In this document: in pieces, positions 9,357-19,200 of the stretch
How positions within the stretch are numbered: the stretch's first letter is position 1
Layout: every line of letters starts with the position of its first letter
Origin: Leucobacter sp. CX169
Lineage (GTDB): Bacteria; Actinomycetota; Actinomycetes; Actinomycetales; Microbacteriaceae
DNA: 64,000 nt
NCBI RefSeq assembly: GCF_017161405.1
Contig: NZ_CP071051.1
Span: 248,001-312,000 of the forward strand
Reading direction: 5' to 3'
Program-made: the position numbers and the translations under genes
Notes under the pieces: model-generated
The model's input: the letters and a program-made list of their open reading frames with translations, nothing else
Told to the model about the DNA's origin: nothing
Databases searched by the model: none

Positions 9357-9403
9357 GATGAGTTTCCGGGTCAGTGAGGTCGCCGGATTCCCGGCAATTG
9401 TTT

Positions 9404-9429
9404 TACTGTACCGGCTGGACGGTTAAGTA
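9404..9429. promoter_or_regulatory. operator-like palindrome upstream of the DHA2 exporter
   Basis: The 26 bases pair at 9 of 13 positions, pattern TACTnnACCG-6-CGGTnnAGTA with one further C-G pair inside. The half-site spacing and TACCG-like core resemble TetR operators found before exporter genes. It lies 48-73 bases upstream of the exporter ATG. Confidence 0.45.
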
Positions 9430-9454
9430 CGCAAGGGGCCCGCGGGTCGGGTAG

Positions 9455-9739
9455 CTACTGCTGCGAGGCCTCGGGGCGGGCAGGATCCACGCCGTCGATG
9501 GCGGCGTCCTCGGCAATGTCGTCCGCCGTGCGGTCCCGATTGCGCCACGCGTAGATGCTCTCGGAAGCCGCCGAACGCTGCTTGTGCAGCACCAACACCG
9601 AGAGCGCAACCGCGATCAGCGTGGCGACGAGCAGCGCGAGCCACCAAGCCCAGCCGATTGCGTACAGGACGCCAAAGGGCACCGCGAAAAAGGCGATGCG
9701 GAGCAGGGAGTAGGTCAGCCAAGCGGAGCGGGAGTTCAC
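9455..9739 (-). CDS. small membrane protein, DUF4229-like
   Basis: A 94-residue protein with two hydrophobic helices (LRIAFFAVPFGVLYAIGWAW and LALLVATLIAVALSVLVL) and a charged cytosolic tail. The pattern fits DUF4229, a family of two-helix proteins of unknown function that is common in Actinobacteria. I prefer GTG 9739 over ATG 9748, because the -10 box TAGAAT (9747-9752) overlaps that ATG and ends 7 bases before the GTG. It is divergent from the PLDc_N-like gene with only 51 bases between start codons. Confidence 0.75.
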   Translation of the reverse strand: MNSRSAWLTYSLLRIAFFAVPFGVLYAIGWAWWLALLVATLIAVALSVLVLHKQRSAASESIYAWRNRDRTADDIAEDAAIDGVDPARPEASQQ

Positions 9740-9746
9740 GAGCACC

Positions 9747-9752
9747 ATTCTA
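9747..9752 (-). promoter_or_regulatory. -10 box TAGAAT for the DUF4229-like gene
   Basis: TAGAAT on the minus strand is followed by 7 bases and GTG 9739. The box includes part of an in-frame ATG, which therefore cannot be in the transcript if this promoter is used. Confidence 0.55.
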
Positions 9753-9778
9753 CCGAGGGGACGCTGAGCCTTCCCGGG

Positions 9779-9784
9779 TAGCAT
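9779..9784 (+). promoter_or_regulatory. -10 box TAGCAT for the PLDc_N-like gene
   Basis: TAGCAT is followed by GGGGCC and ATG 9791, another leaderless arrangement with a 6-base gap. Confidence 0.55.
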
Positions 9785-9790
9785 GGGGCC

Positions 9791-10210
9791 ATGGTGAGGT
9801 TCGGAATTATCGGCATTGTGGTGGGCGTCGCTTTTACGCTCTACGCGCTCGTGGACGCGGCGATGAGCGACGGCTCCCGGGCCCGCGGTGTCTCCAAGCC
9901 AATCTGGGTGGTGCTCATCGTGGTGCTGCCCGTGATCGGCGGCGTGCTCTGGTTCCTGATCGGCAAGGCCCGCGGCGATGCACCCAGCTCGTCCGCGCCC
10001 GACGACGACCCGCGGTTCACGGGCCGTTCCGGGTCGCAGCGCGAGGTTGACGCCCGCCTGAAGGACCTCGAAGCGCAGCTCAAAGCACTCGATGACGAGG
10101 TGTACCCCGGCGAGGTCGCTCCCGGAGATGCGGCCCCGGGGGACGGCCCGCGTCCCACTGGCCCCGATGCCGGGCCGATTGATCCGAACCGCGACCCGAA
10201 CCACTCGTGA
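9791..10210 (+). CDS. PLDc_N-domain membrane protein
   Basis: A 139-residue protein with two transmembrane helices (residues about 3-22 and 41-61). The motif WVVLIVVLPVIGGVLWFLIG followed by KARG is the PLDc_N (cardiolipin synthase N-terminal-like) domain. There is no HKD catalytic motif, so it is not itself a phospholipase. After the helices comes a charged predicted coil (REVDARLKDLEAQLKALDDE) and a Gly/Pro/Asp-rich tail. Its last 4 bases (GTGA, 10207-10210) overlap the menD start, so it is probably translationally coupled to menD. Function is unknown. Confidence 0.82.
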   Translation: MVRFGIIGIVVGVAFTLYALVDAAMSDGSRARGVSKPIWVVLIVVLPVIGGVLWFLIGKARGDAPSSSAPDDDPRFTGRSGSQREVDARLKDLEAQLKALDDEVYPGEVAPGDAAPGDGPRPTGPDAGPIDPNRDPNHS

Positions 10211-11970
10211 GTGTTGGCTCGTCCGCAGCTCCCGCGTCACTGTTCGCCGCGGGACTGCTTGCGGAGCTGATCCAACGGGGCCTTCGCGACGTCGTGGTGT
10301 GCCCCGGATCTCGCTCGCAGGCGCTCGCGTTTGCGGCCGCCGAGGCTGAGGCGCTCGGCGCCATTCGCCTGCACGTGCGCATTGACGAGCGCAGCGCCGC
10401 GTTTTTGGCTCTCGGGCTCGCAAAGGAATCGGGAGTTCCCGCAGCGGTCGTCGTGACGAGCGGCACCGCCGTCGCCAACCTCATTCCCGCGGCCGCCGAG
10501 GCGCACCACTCGCGCGTCCCGATGCTGCTGCTCACGGCCGATCGGCCGGCGGACATGCGCGGCATCCGCAGCAATCAAACCACGGTGCAGGCCGGGCTGA
10601 TCTCCGCGTATACCCGGCTCGAGCGTGACGTCGCTCCGCCCGAGGACGCCGGCTCGGCCGACGCTGCCTCGACCGACCCCGCCTCGGCGGGCGCGGCACT
10701 CGCCGCGGAGGCGTTCCTGGCCGCCACGGGCCGGACCGGGCCAGCGCCCGGCCCCGTCCACCTGAACCTCGCGTTCCGCGAACCCCTGTCCGGCGGCCAC
10801 GGGCTGGTCCAGGCCGCGCTTGACGCGGCCGGGCACGGTCCCGCTGCCGGGGTGCGTGCCGCGGCGCCCACCGACGAGGGCGATATCTACACGCACGACG
10901 GGGACTCGCTCGCCGTCGTCGTTGCGGGCGCTGGGGCCGGCGACGAGGCCGAGGCCTTCGCCCATGCTGCCGGGCTCCCCCTGCTCGCCGAGGTGGTCAG
11001 CGGCGCGCGCTTCGGGCGCGAGGCCATCGCGAACGCCGCGCGGCTCGCGGGCGACGAAAACCTGGGCGGGCTGGTTGAGCGCGCCATCGTCTTTGGCCAC
11101 CCGACGCTGAGCCGACAGCTCCCCGCTCTGCTCGTCCGCGACGACGTCGAGACGATCGTGGTGGATCCTGCGGGGGAGGGCATCGAACGGTACAACCCCG
11201 GCCGCTCCGCGCGCATCGTGCGTGCCGCACGCGTGGGTGAAGCGCACGATCCGAGCGCGATGCGCCGCTGGCTCGGGGCGTGGGTCTTGCGAGATCGCGA
11301 GCTTCAGGCCGAGCAGTCGACCGTGCACGCGCCCGACCTCGAGGCGGCGCGTGCGACCGGGTACAAGGAACGCAACGCCTACGCGCGCGCCGAGGTGGCC
11401 GCGATGCGCGAGCCCGTCACGCGCGAGCTGCTGGCCGAGACGATCTGGCGGGGGACGTGGCCGCACGACCGCCTGGTGCTTGCCGCGTCGCGGCTCGTGC
11501 GCGTGCTCGACGGGATCGCCGCGCCGCGGAAGGTCCGGGTGCACGCAAATCGCGGCCTCGCCGGGATCGACGGCACGATCGCGACCGGGCTCGGCATCGC
11601 CATCGCCAGCCAGTCCAGCGAACTGCCCAGCCAGGCTGCTGGTGTCACCCGCGTGCTCATCGGTGACCTCGCTCTGCTGCACGACGCGGGCTCGCTCATG
11701 CTGACCGAGGGCGAGCCGCGGCCGCGCATCCAGATCTTCGTCGGCAACGACGGCGGCGGCGGAATTTTCTCGGGGCTTGAGGCCGGGCAGAGTGCCGACC
11801 GTGCGGCGTTCGATCGCGTGATGTTCACCCCACAGCATGTGAACATCGAGCAGCTCGCCGCCGCCTACGGCTGGGAGTACGCGCGCGTCGAGTCGCGATC
11901 CGAGCTCGAACGAGCGTTCACGGTGCCGGTCGCTGGCCCGTGCATTGTCGAAATTCCGCTGACGCGCTAG
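10207..11970 (+). CDS. menD: SEPHCHC synthase
   Basis: MenD is the thiamine-diphosphate enzyme that adds 2-oxoglutarate-derived succinic semialdehyde to isochorismate. The 587-residue protein shows VVCPGSRSQALAFAA and RIDERSAAFLALGLAK at the N-terminus, where the conserved Glu activates the thiazolium. It also has TSGTAVANLIPAAAEA, and the C-terminal cofactor motif FVGNDGGGGIFSGLE. A Ala/Ser/Asp-rich insertion near residues 140-165 (EDAGSADAASTDPASAGA) is longer than usual and probably a surface loop. Start is GTG 10207, overlapping the PLDc_N-like stop. Together with MenF it performs the first committed steps. Confidence 0.94.
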   Translation: MSVGSSAAPASLFAAGLLAELIQRGLRDVVVCPGSRSQALAFAAAEAEALGAIRLHVRIDERSAAFLALGLAKESGVPAAVVVTSGTAVANLIPAAAEAHHSRVPMLLLTADRPADMRGIRSNQTTVQAGLISAYTRLERDVAPPEDAGSADAASTDPASAGAALAAEAFLAATGRTGPAPGPVHLNLAFREPLSGGHGLVQAALDAAGHGPAAGVRAAAPTDEGDIYTHDGDSLAVVVAGAGAGDEAEAFAHAAGLPLLAEVVSGARFGREAIANAARLAGDENLGGLVERAIVFGHPTLSRQLPALLVRDDVETIVVDPAGEGIERYNPGRSARIVRAARVGEAHDPSAMRRWLGAWVLRDRELQAEQSTVHAPDLEAARATGYKERNAYARAEVAAMREPVTRELLAETIWRGTWPHDRLVLAASRLVRVLDGIAAPRKVRVHANRGLAGIDGTIATGLGIAIASQSSELPSQAAGVTRVLIGDLALLHDAGSLMLTEGEPRPRIQIFVGNDGGGGIFSGLEAGQSADRAAFDRVMFTPQHVNIEQLAAAYGWEYARVESRSELERAFTVPVAGPCIVEIPLTR

Positions 11971-11992
11971 ACCGGGCGGCGTGCGCCCCGAT

Positions 11993-11998
11993 TAGCAT
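11993..11998 (+). promoter_or_regulatory. -10 box TAGCAT for ppk2
   Basis: TAGCAT lies 64 bases upstream of the ppk2 GTG, so unlike its neighbours this gene would have a leader of roughly 58 bases ending in a GGGAG ribosome binding site. Confidence 0.45.
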
Positions 11999-12062
11999 GG
12001 GGGCAATCCGCCTCGCACTGCGTGCGGCGCACAACCACGATTCGCCGTCAAGGGAGACGCCC

Positions 12063-12953
12063 GTGAGCACCGATTTCTGGAACGCCCCGCTCGGCCCCCT
12101 CCTGCGCGTCGACGCCGAGACCCGCCTCGCCGAGGTCGACTCAGCGGGAACACCAGGGACGACGGCCAAGAAGGCCGAGGCGGTCCAGGAACTATCGCGA
12201 GCTGGCGACGAGCTCAATGCGCTACAGGAACGGATGTACGCCGCGAGCCAGCTCGGCTCGCCCGATCGCGTGCTGCTCGTGCTGCAGGCGATGGACGCCG
12301 CGGGCAAGGGCGGCATCGTGAACCACGTGATCGGCCGGATCGAGCCGTACGGCGTGCAGATCGCCGCCTTCAAGAAGCCCACCCCTGAGGAGCGCGCGCA
12401 CGACTTTCTCTGGCGCATCGAGCCTCGCGTGCCAGGCCCAGGCGTGATCGGGGTCTTCGACCGCTCGCACTACGAGGACGTCCTCATCCAGCGCGTGCGC
12501 GAGATGGCGCCGGCGCAGGAGATCGAGCGCCGCTACGGCGCGATCGTCGACTTCGAACGGCGCCTGGCCGTCCAGGGAACCCGAGTTGTGAAAGTCATGC
12601 TCCACGTCAGCCCCGAGGCGCAGGCGAAGCGGCTGCTTGAGCGGCTCGACACTCCTGAGAAGCGGTGGAAGTATGAGCGAGGCGACGTGACTGAGCGGGT
12701 GCTCTGGCCCGCCTATATGTCCGCATTCGAGACGGTGTTCGCGCGCACGAGCACCGATGGCGCGCCGTGGCACGTCGTGCCCGGCGACAACAAGTGGTAC
12801 GCCAGGGTGGCGGTGCAGCGGTTGCTCATCGAGGCGCTTGAGGCCATCGGCCCGGAATGGCCGGAGCCAGACTTCGACGTCGCCGCCGAGCGCGCGCGCG
12901 TCGAGGCGACGCTGGGCCTGCGCTACCCCGACAGCCACGAAAAGGCGATGTAA
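12063..12953 (+). CDS. ppk2: polyphosphate kinase 2 family (polyP:AMP/ADP phosphotransferase)
   Basis: PPK2 enzymes move phosphate between inorganic polyphosphate and nucleotides. The 296-residue single-domain protein has Walker A QAMDAAGKGG, a Walker B/lid region VFDRSHYEDVLIQRVRE, and RWKYERGD near the Arg-rich lid, all PPK2 hallmarks. The single domain and the length near 300 fit either class I (ADP) or class III (AMP/ADP); I cannot decide by eye. GTG 12063 is used because GGGAG lies 6-7 bases upstream. It follows menD by 92 bases with its own -10 box. Confidence 0.92.
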   Translation: MSTDFWNAPLGPLLRVDAETRLAEVDSAGTPGTTAKKAEAVQELSRAGDELNALQERMYAASQLGSPDRVLLVLQAMDAAGKGGIVNHVIGRIEPYGVQIAAFKKPTPEERAHDFLWRIEPRVPGPGVIGVFDRSHYEDVLIQRVREMAPAQEIERRYGAIVDFERRLAVQGTRVVKVMLHVSPEAQAKRLLERLDTPEKRWKYERGDVTERVLWPAYMSAFETVFARTSTDGAPWHVVPGDNKWYARVAVQRLLIEALEAIGPEWPEPDFDVAAERARVEATLGLRYPDSHEKAM

Positions 12954-13254
12954 CGACTCGCTGGGTTTTCTTGTCGGCACACCCAACGGGGCTGCAGGGA
13001 AAAGTTCTTCGCGCAAGCTCCTGATGCAAGCCCTTGCTCGCGATCGTGATCATTTCGTGACCCAAAATCATCGATGCACGTCGTGCAGTTACGCGCTTTT
13101 GTGATTTACTTCCCTAGTGACTGCACCGAGTGCAGTGAGCGCGTTGCTGGAAGTGGGGGCCTCCGATAGTGCGCAAGCCGCGAGATGTTCTGCGGCGGTC
13201 ATGACTCGTCATGGCTCCAACAAGAGGACAAGCCACTGCAGCAGGGGGATGGAA
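12954..13254. other. intergenic region and leader upstream of the giant vWA protein
   Basis: No gene is supported here. A frame is open from 13117 into the giant protein, but without a ribosome binding site or signal-peptide-like start. ACTGCA (13120-13125) and TGCAGT (13131-13136) form a 6-bp inverted repeat, and another TGCAGT sits at 13084-13089, so an operator is possible. AGGGGG at 13243-13248 is the ribosome binding site of the next gene. Confidence 0.4.
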
Positions 13255-16200
13255 ATGCGTACCTTCACGCGCCAAAAATCAGCACGACAGGTCGGCGCGC
13301 GTCGTTCGCTCCGGGAACGCCGCGCACAGGAACGCCTGCTGACGGTGCGTCGCCGCTGGATTGCCGGCGGCCTGGTGGTGCTGCTCTCGGGCGCCGTTGT
13401 CCTCCCCGCCCAAACCGCCCTCGCGGTGGATTCTCCGCCCCCGACGGGAACCGTGTCCGAGCCTGAGGGCGAGGTCGGTACGACGCCCGACACGGGAACG
13501 GACCCGGCGACCGAGCCGGAAGATCCGGCAGACCCTGCTGTCGAGCCGGGGGAGCCGAGCACCCCGGAGGCGGGGGAAGCACCGATTGCCGAGAATGCTC
13601 CGGAAACACCCGCTGAGCTCTCGGATCCCGGGTTCGCGCCGCTCGCGATCACGGGCCCGGTCGCCCATCTCGTCGTGCACGTCGGTGGCGAGCGCGACTC
13701 CAGCAACCGGGCGGTGGTGCTGCCTCCGACTGACGGCGCGGTGTACATGGCGCGCGAGTACAAGCAGCCGACCTCGCCGTCCTACGAGTGTGCGCTGGTC
13801 GCGGGCACCTGCACGATCGACGTTCCCGCGGGCAAGCGATGGCTCGTCTGGGCGAAGATCCCCGATACCGTCCCGCCCGGGCAGAACGCCTATCCCGTCA
13901 CGTCCGACTACTACGCCACGCGAACGCTCGGCTTCGGTGGGATGAATAGCGTCGATGCCAAGCCGTACCAGTTCCTCACGGCTATCGCCGGTAACGGGAA
14001 GACCCTGCACGTCTCCGGTGCGAGCTTCGGCAACGTCGACACCAACTACTACGACGACACCCGAGACGGTCAGTGGACCGCGGACAATCGCTTCTCGGGC
14101 AAGCTGGCCCTGTCGATGAATAACCCCGCGCCGCGACAGGTGTGCGGGCAGAACATCGCGCTCGTGCTCGACACGTCCGGATCGATGTCTGGTGACCGGA
14201 TCAGGAATCTCAAGGCAGCGGTCAAGAGTTTCGCCGAGGTGCTCCGCGGCACGCCGTCGACGATCTCCCTCTACTCCTTCAGCGATGTCCCCGGCACTCG
14301 GAAGCTCGACTTGTCCATGCTCGTCGCCGACGACATTGCCGCTGTCGGCGCCTATGCGAACGCCCTCACGGTCGGCGGCGCGACGAACTGGGACGCCGGG
14401 CTCAACCAGGTCGGCACGGGCTACGACTCGGTCATTGTCCTCACGGACGGCAACCCAACCGTCGATGGCGGAGGCGCTGGAGCCGGACAGTACAGCCGAT
14501 TCGCATACGTCGAGCAGGCCATCTTCTCGGCGAACAAGATCAAGTCGACCGGGCAGCGCCTGATCGGCATCGGCATCGGCCTGCAGGGCAGCGACGTCAA
14601 CCTCGCGGCGGTGGCGGGGCCGCAGCGGAACTCAGACTACTTCCTCGGATCCAACGAGAACTTCGGCGATATCCTGCGCAACCTCGCGGAGGGCATGTGC
14701 CCCGAAACGATCACGGTGCAGAAAAAGATCGCGGACGCCTCGGGAACCATCATCGAGAACGCCCCCGAGGCGGATGGCTGGAACTTCACGGCAAGCAGCA
14801 CGACCCCCGAGACAATCATCGGAGCCTTCCCCGCCACGAGCTCGATTGAGGGAACGACCGGCATGACGAGTGCGACCTTCGAGGGACGCGCCGGAACCAC
14901 CCCCCAGGTGACGATCACGGAAGAACCGGGCCTCCCGGGATATGTCCTCGATACGACCCAATCGGTGTGTCTCGTCCGCGGGGAACCCGCGGACATTACC
15001 TGGTCGGGCACCTCTGCGACCTTTGACGCCATCGCCGGCGCGAGCATTCACTGCACCTTCGTGAACAAGGCTCCCCAGCTCTACTCCGTGACCGTGGTCA
15101 AGGACTGGGTCAACAGCATTCCTGGGGATCAGGCCATCGTCTCGCTCACCGGCAGCGCCGGAGGCACGTCAACCGCCCCGGTCGACGGCGTCGTGGTCTC
15201 GCAGTCCTACCCGGCCGGTGTACCGGTCACCGTCGCTGAGACACTGGCCGGCAATCCGCTCAAGGGTGCCTACTCGGCAGCCCTGGCCTGTGACAACGGT
15301 GTCGTCCCGGTAAATGGCCAGTTCACGACGATCGCGGCTGACATCACTTGCACGTTCACGAATACCAACGCGACCCGGCAGGTCACGCTCACCAAGACCT
15401 GGATCGACGGGGTGCGTGGCGACACCGCGGAACTCACGATCAACGGCGGCACCGGCAAGACCTCGACCGTGACGGCGGGGCACACGAACGGCTCGTGGAC
15501 GGACGCCGCGAACACCGTGACCAAGGCGAACATCGCGGTCGGGTCGGCAGTGACCGTCGCCGAAACGCTCGCTGGCGCGGGCAGCTACACCACCACCTGG
15601 TCGTGTGGCGCCGCAGGCACGGAGACCACCTTTGTGATGCCGAACGCTGACGTGCACTGCGACGTGACCAACGCGGCACGCGCGCAGACGCTCACGCTCG
15701 AAAAAGAGGTCGACAACTCCGCCGGAGGCGTGTCGACTGCAGACCTGTGGACGCTGACCGCCGCCGACGGCGCCACTCGAGCCATCAACGGTGTCGGTAC
15801 GATCACGACCCCCGACGTGGCGGCCATCAGCGGCCGGGTCATTGCCGGTGTGACGTACACCTTGAGTGAGGCGGGCCCCTCGGGCTACACCGCCGCTCCC
15901 GCCTGGGTGTGCGTGGAAACAGGCACCCAGACGAGCGTTGCGGTGACCGGCGGGAACAAGGTCACGCCCGCCGCAGGCCAAGATCTTACCTGTCGCATCG
16001 TGAACACCGCCATCGCAGGCGAGGGCACTATCTCGAAGAGCGTCGTCAGCAACGTGCAGAACGCTGACGGCACCTGGACGATCACCTACCGTGTGACGGT
16101 CGTCAACCTCTCGAGCACCTCGACCTACCGCTACAACCTCGTCGATGAGCTCAAGTTCGGCACCGGCATTGACGTGAGTTCGGCGACTGTGGTTTCAGCG

Positions 16201-19200
16201 CCAGGCGGCGTGACGCTCGTGCCCACGTGGAGCGGGTTGCCCCCGAACACGAGGCTGGCCAGCAACGTCGAGTTGCTCGCCGCAACCGGAAGCCACGTCT
16301 ACGAGATCGCGGTCAACGCCGCGGTGCGCATGGAGGCGTTGGAAGGATCCCACGCGGTCTGCGACGTCGGGTCGGCCGACCCAGAGGCGGGCGGCTTCCT
16401 GAACACCGTGCAGTTGTACAAGGCGGGCGAGAGCGAGATCGTCGGAGAGGCGCACGCCTGCGAACCCCCGGAGTTTCCCGAGGTGAACAAGCGCGGTCAC
16501 GTGTCCACGCAGAACCCGGACGCCTCGTGGAACACCAGCTACACGATTGAGGTACGAAACCCCAGCAGCGTCGAACTGCAGGCCACCTTGAGCGACCAGT
16601 TCCCCGCCGCGCCGGCGGGCTGGACACTCGTCGGCGGCGCCTGGAACGTCGCGGCCGCCGCAGGATCTCCTGCATCCCTGAACTCCGCCTACCCGGCAGG
16701 TGCCGGTGTGGTCTGGGAAGGCAGGATCCCCGCCGGGACCACCTACACCTACACGGTGGCCGGCGTGATCCTGCCCACGGCGGGGGCGACGCCGCTTGAG
16801 AAGTGCGAGGTCACCGATGGGGGGCTCATCAACCGCGCCATCGTCCAGTCCGGCGACATCACGCGCGACGACACCGGCTGTTCCGGCGGAGAGACGCCCC
16901 CGGTCACTGTGGACAAGTCTGACGGTGCCGTGCAGCAGCTCGCCGACGGCACCTGGCAGATCGACTACAACGTCGTTGTGAAGAACACCTCTTCGACGTA
17001 CGCCACTGTCTACACCTTGACGGACCTTCCCGACCTCGGCCTGGGGTTCACTCCCGTGAGCCACGGGTGGTTCGGAGCCGCTCCTGCGGCCGACACCGTC
17101 ATTGCGGTCAGCGGTCAGCACAGCTACGTCTATCGCGTGATCGCCGCCTTCGACGCGACGGTGGCAGATCCGGAACTCACGTGCACGCCGGGAGACGGCG
17201 GGGCGTTCTACAACGTCGCGACCGTCACCTTCCCTGGAGGAACCGACTCGGACGATGCCTGCGGTGAACCGCGCGGCCCGAAGATCACCAAGAGCGCCGC
17301 TGCGCCGAGCGTCGGCACGAACGGTGCTTGGAACCTCCGCTACACCGTGCGTGTCACCAACACCAGCGGGCTCCTGCTTGCCTACACGGCGACCGACGCG
17401 CCGGCCGAGCTGCCCGCGGGCGTGACGCTCACCACTCCCTGGTCGGTGGCCGGGCCCGCGATCTCGCCGGCAGGCGGCGGGTCGGCGACGCTTACCCCCG
17501 GGTGGGATGGCGCCGGCCAGACCGAGATCGCGCGGGGCATGATCCCGAGCGGTGCGACGCACACCTATACGGTCACTGCGGCGGTTCTGCTGTCTGCGGT
17601 GGTCGACCCTGAAGCCCTGCGCTGCTCGGCGACTGCTGAGGACGGAACCGGTATCTGGAACCGCTCGACGGTGACGAACGGGGTCTTCGACGACAACGCG
17701 GAGGCCTGCACGGAGCCGGTTACGGTTCCCGTGTCCTTGGAGAAATCTGACGCGGACGTTACCCAGCTCGACGGTGGCGCCTGGCAGCTCGACTACACCG
17801 TGACGGTCACGAATGCGCATGCGCTGCCCACGGTGTACTCGCTGACGGACACCCCCCGGTTCGCCGAGGTCTACGAGATTCAGTCGGAAGGATGGGTCGA
17901 TGAGCCGAACCTGACGGACGTGCAGATCGGCGCCAACGGCATTCACCAGTACGTCTACCGCGTGACTGCGACGGCGGAGACCGACCCGGTCCCCCCGAGC
18001 GGACTGGTCTGCGCGGGCCCGGACACGGCCTTCTTCAACACTGCGACCGTCACCTATCCGGGTGGCACTGACAGCGACGATGGCTGCGGCACCCCCGCGA
18101 GCCCAGTCGTCGACAAGGTCGCGCTCGCCGCAGTGAGCAATGCGCTCGGGGAATGGACGCTGAATTATCAGTTGACGGTGACGAACCCGGCTCCGATCTC
18201 TCTGTGGTATTCCCTGACGGACACGCCCGATGCGCTGCCCGCCGGCCTGAGTGGCGGCGAGTGGACGGTCGGCGACCCGACGATCTCCGCGGAGGGGTCG
18301 GCGACCCGGAACCTCGCCTGGAACGGCGGAAGCGACACCCAGGTGGCAACCGGAATGCTCGCCGTGGGCGACACGCACGTCTACACCGTGTCGCGCACGG
18401 TCTCGGTGGCGCCGTCAGTCGATGCCGATGTGCTCGACTGTGCGACCCCGGGCGGCGGAGGCGTCTGGAACAGCGCGACGGTGACGAACGGGGTCGGTGG
18501 GAACACCGACGAAGCCTGCACGGATATCGTGCGCCCCGGCGTTGACGTCGACAAGACGGTCGCGTCGACGGAGCAGCTTGTCGACGGCACCTGGCGGATC
18601 ATCTACGACGTTGTCGTGACCAATCAGTCGAGCACCCTGCCGGCCGTGTACGACCTCACGGACGAGCTGACCTTTGGGGGCGACATCGTGGTGACGGATG
18701 CTGCGTGGAGCGGCCCGACTTCGGGCGTGTTCAGCGGCCCGACGTGGCGGGCGCAACTCGCTACCGGGCGCACGCTTGCGCCACTCACCGGCGAGGCCGG
18801 AGTCGAGACCTACCAGGTGACGGCACACGCCACTATCTCCGCCGAGGGCTGGGAAGGCGACACGCTGGTCTGTCTGGGCGGCGAGGGGATGGGCGCGAGC
18901 GGCTTCCTCAACGTGGCCCAGGTGACCGCAAATGGCGAGTCTGATTCAGCGGAAGCGTGTGCGCCGCCGCGGCTGCCGGTCATCGAAAAGCGTGGGGTCT
19001 CAGCAATGCAAGACCCGCTCGACGCGTCGCGCTGGGCCGTCTCGTATGACGTGACCGTGACCTCGGGTGGCGACGCGACCTTCTATTCGGTGATGGACCA
19101 GCCGTACTTTGCTTCGGGCATCACGCGCCTGTCGGCGACGGCCCAGCGCACTGACGCTGGGGCCTCCGCACCCGTCCCGGTATTGCCGGTTGTCGAGGGC

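Noticed and set aside
10237-11838. 533-codon open frame antisense to menD
   Set aside because: MenD is unmistakable on the other strand; the antisense frame has no recognisable domain or ribosome binding site.
12006-12062. Non-standard ATC start 7 bases after TAGCAT for ppk2
   Set aside because: It would mimic the leaderless pattern, but GTG 12063 has a proper GGGAG site and gives a normal PPK2 N-terminus.
12954-13254. Riboswitch before the giant vWA gene
   Set aside because: Only a 6-bp inverted repeat is present; no conserved aptamer core is recognisable.
13117-13254. Upstream GTG 13117 as the start of the vWA protein
   Set aside because: It lacks a ribosome binding site and would put 46 polar residues before the signal peptide; ATG 13255 has AGGGGG at the right distance.
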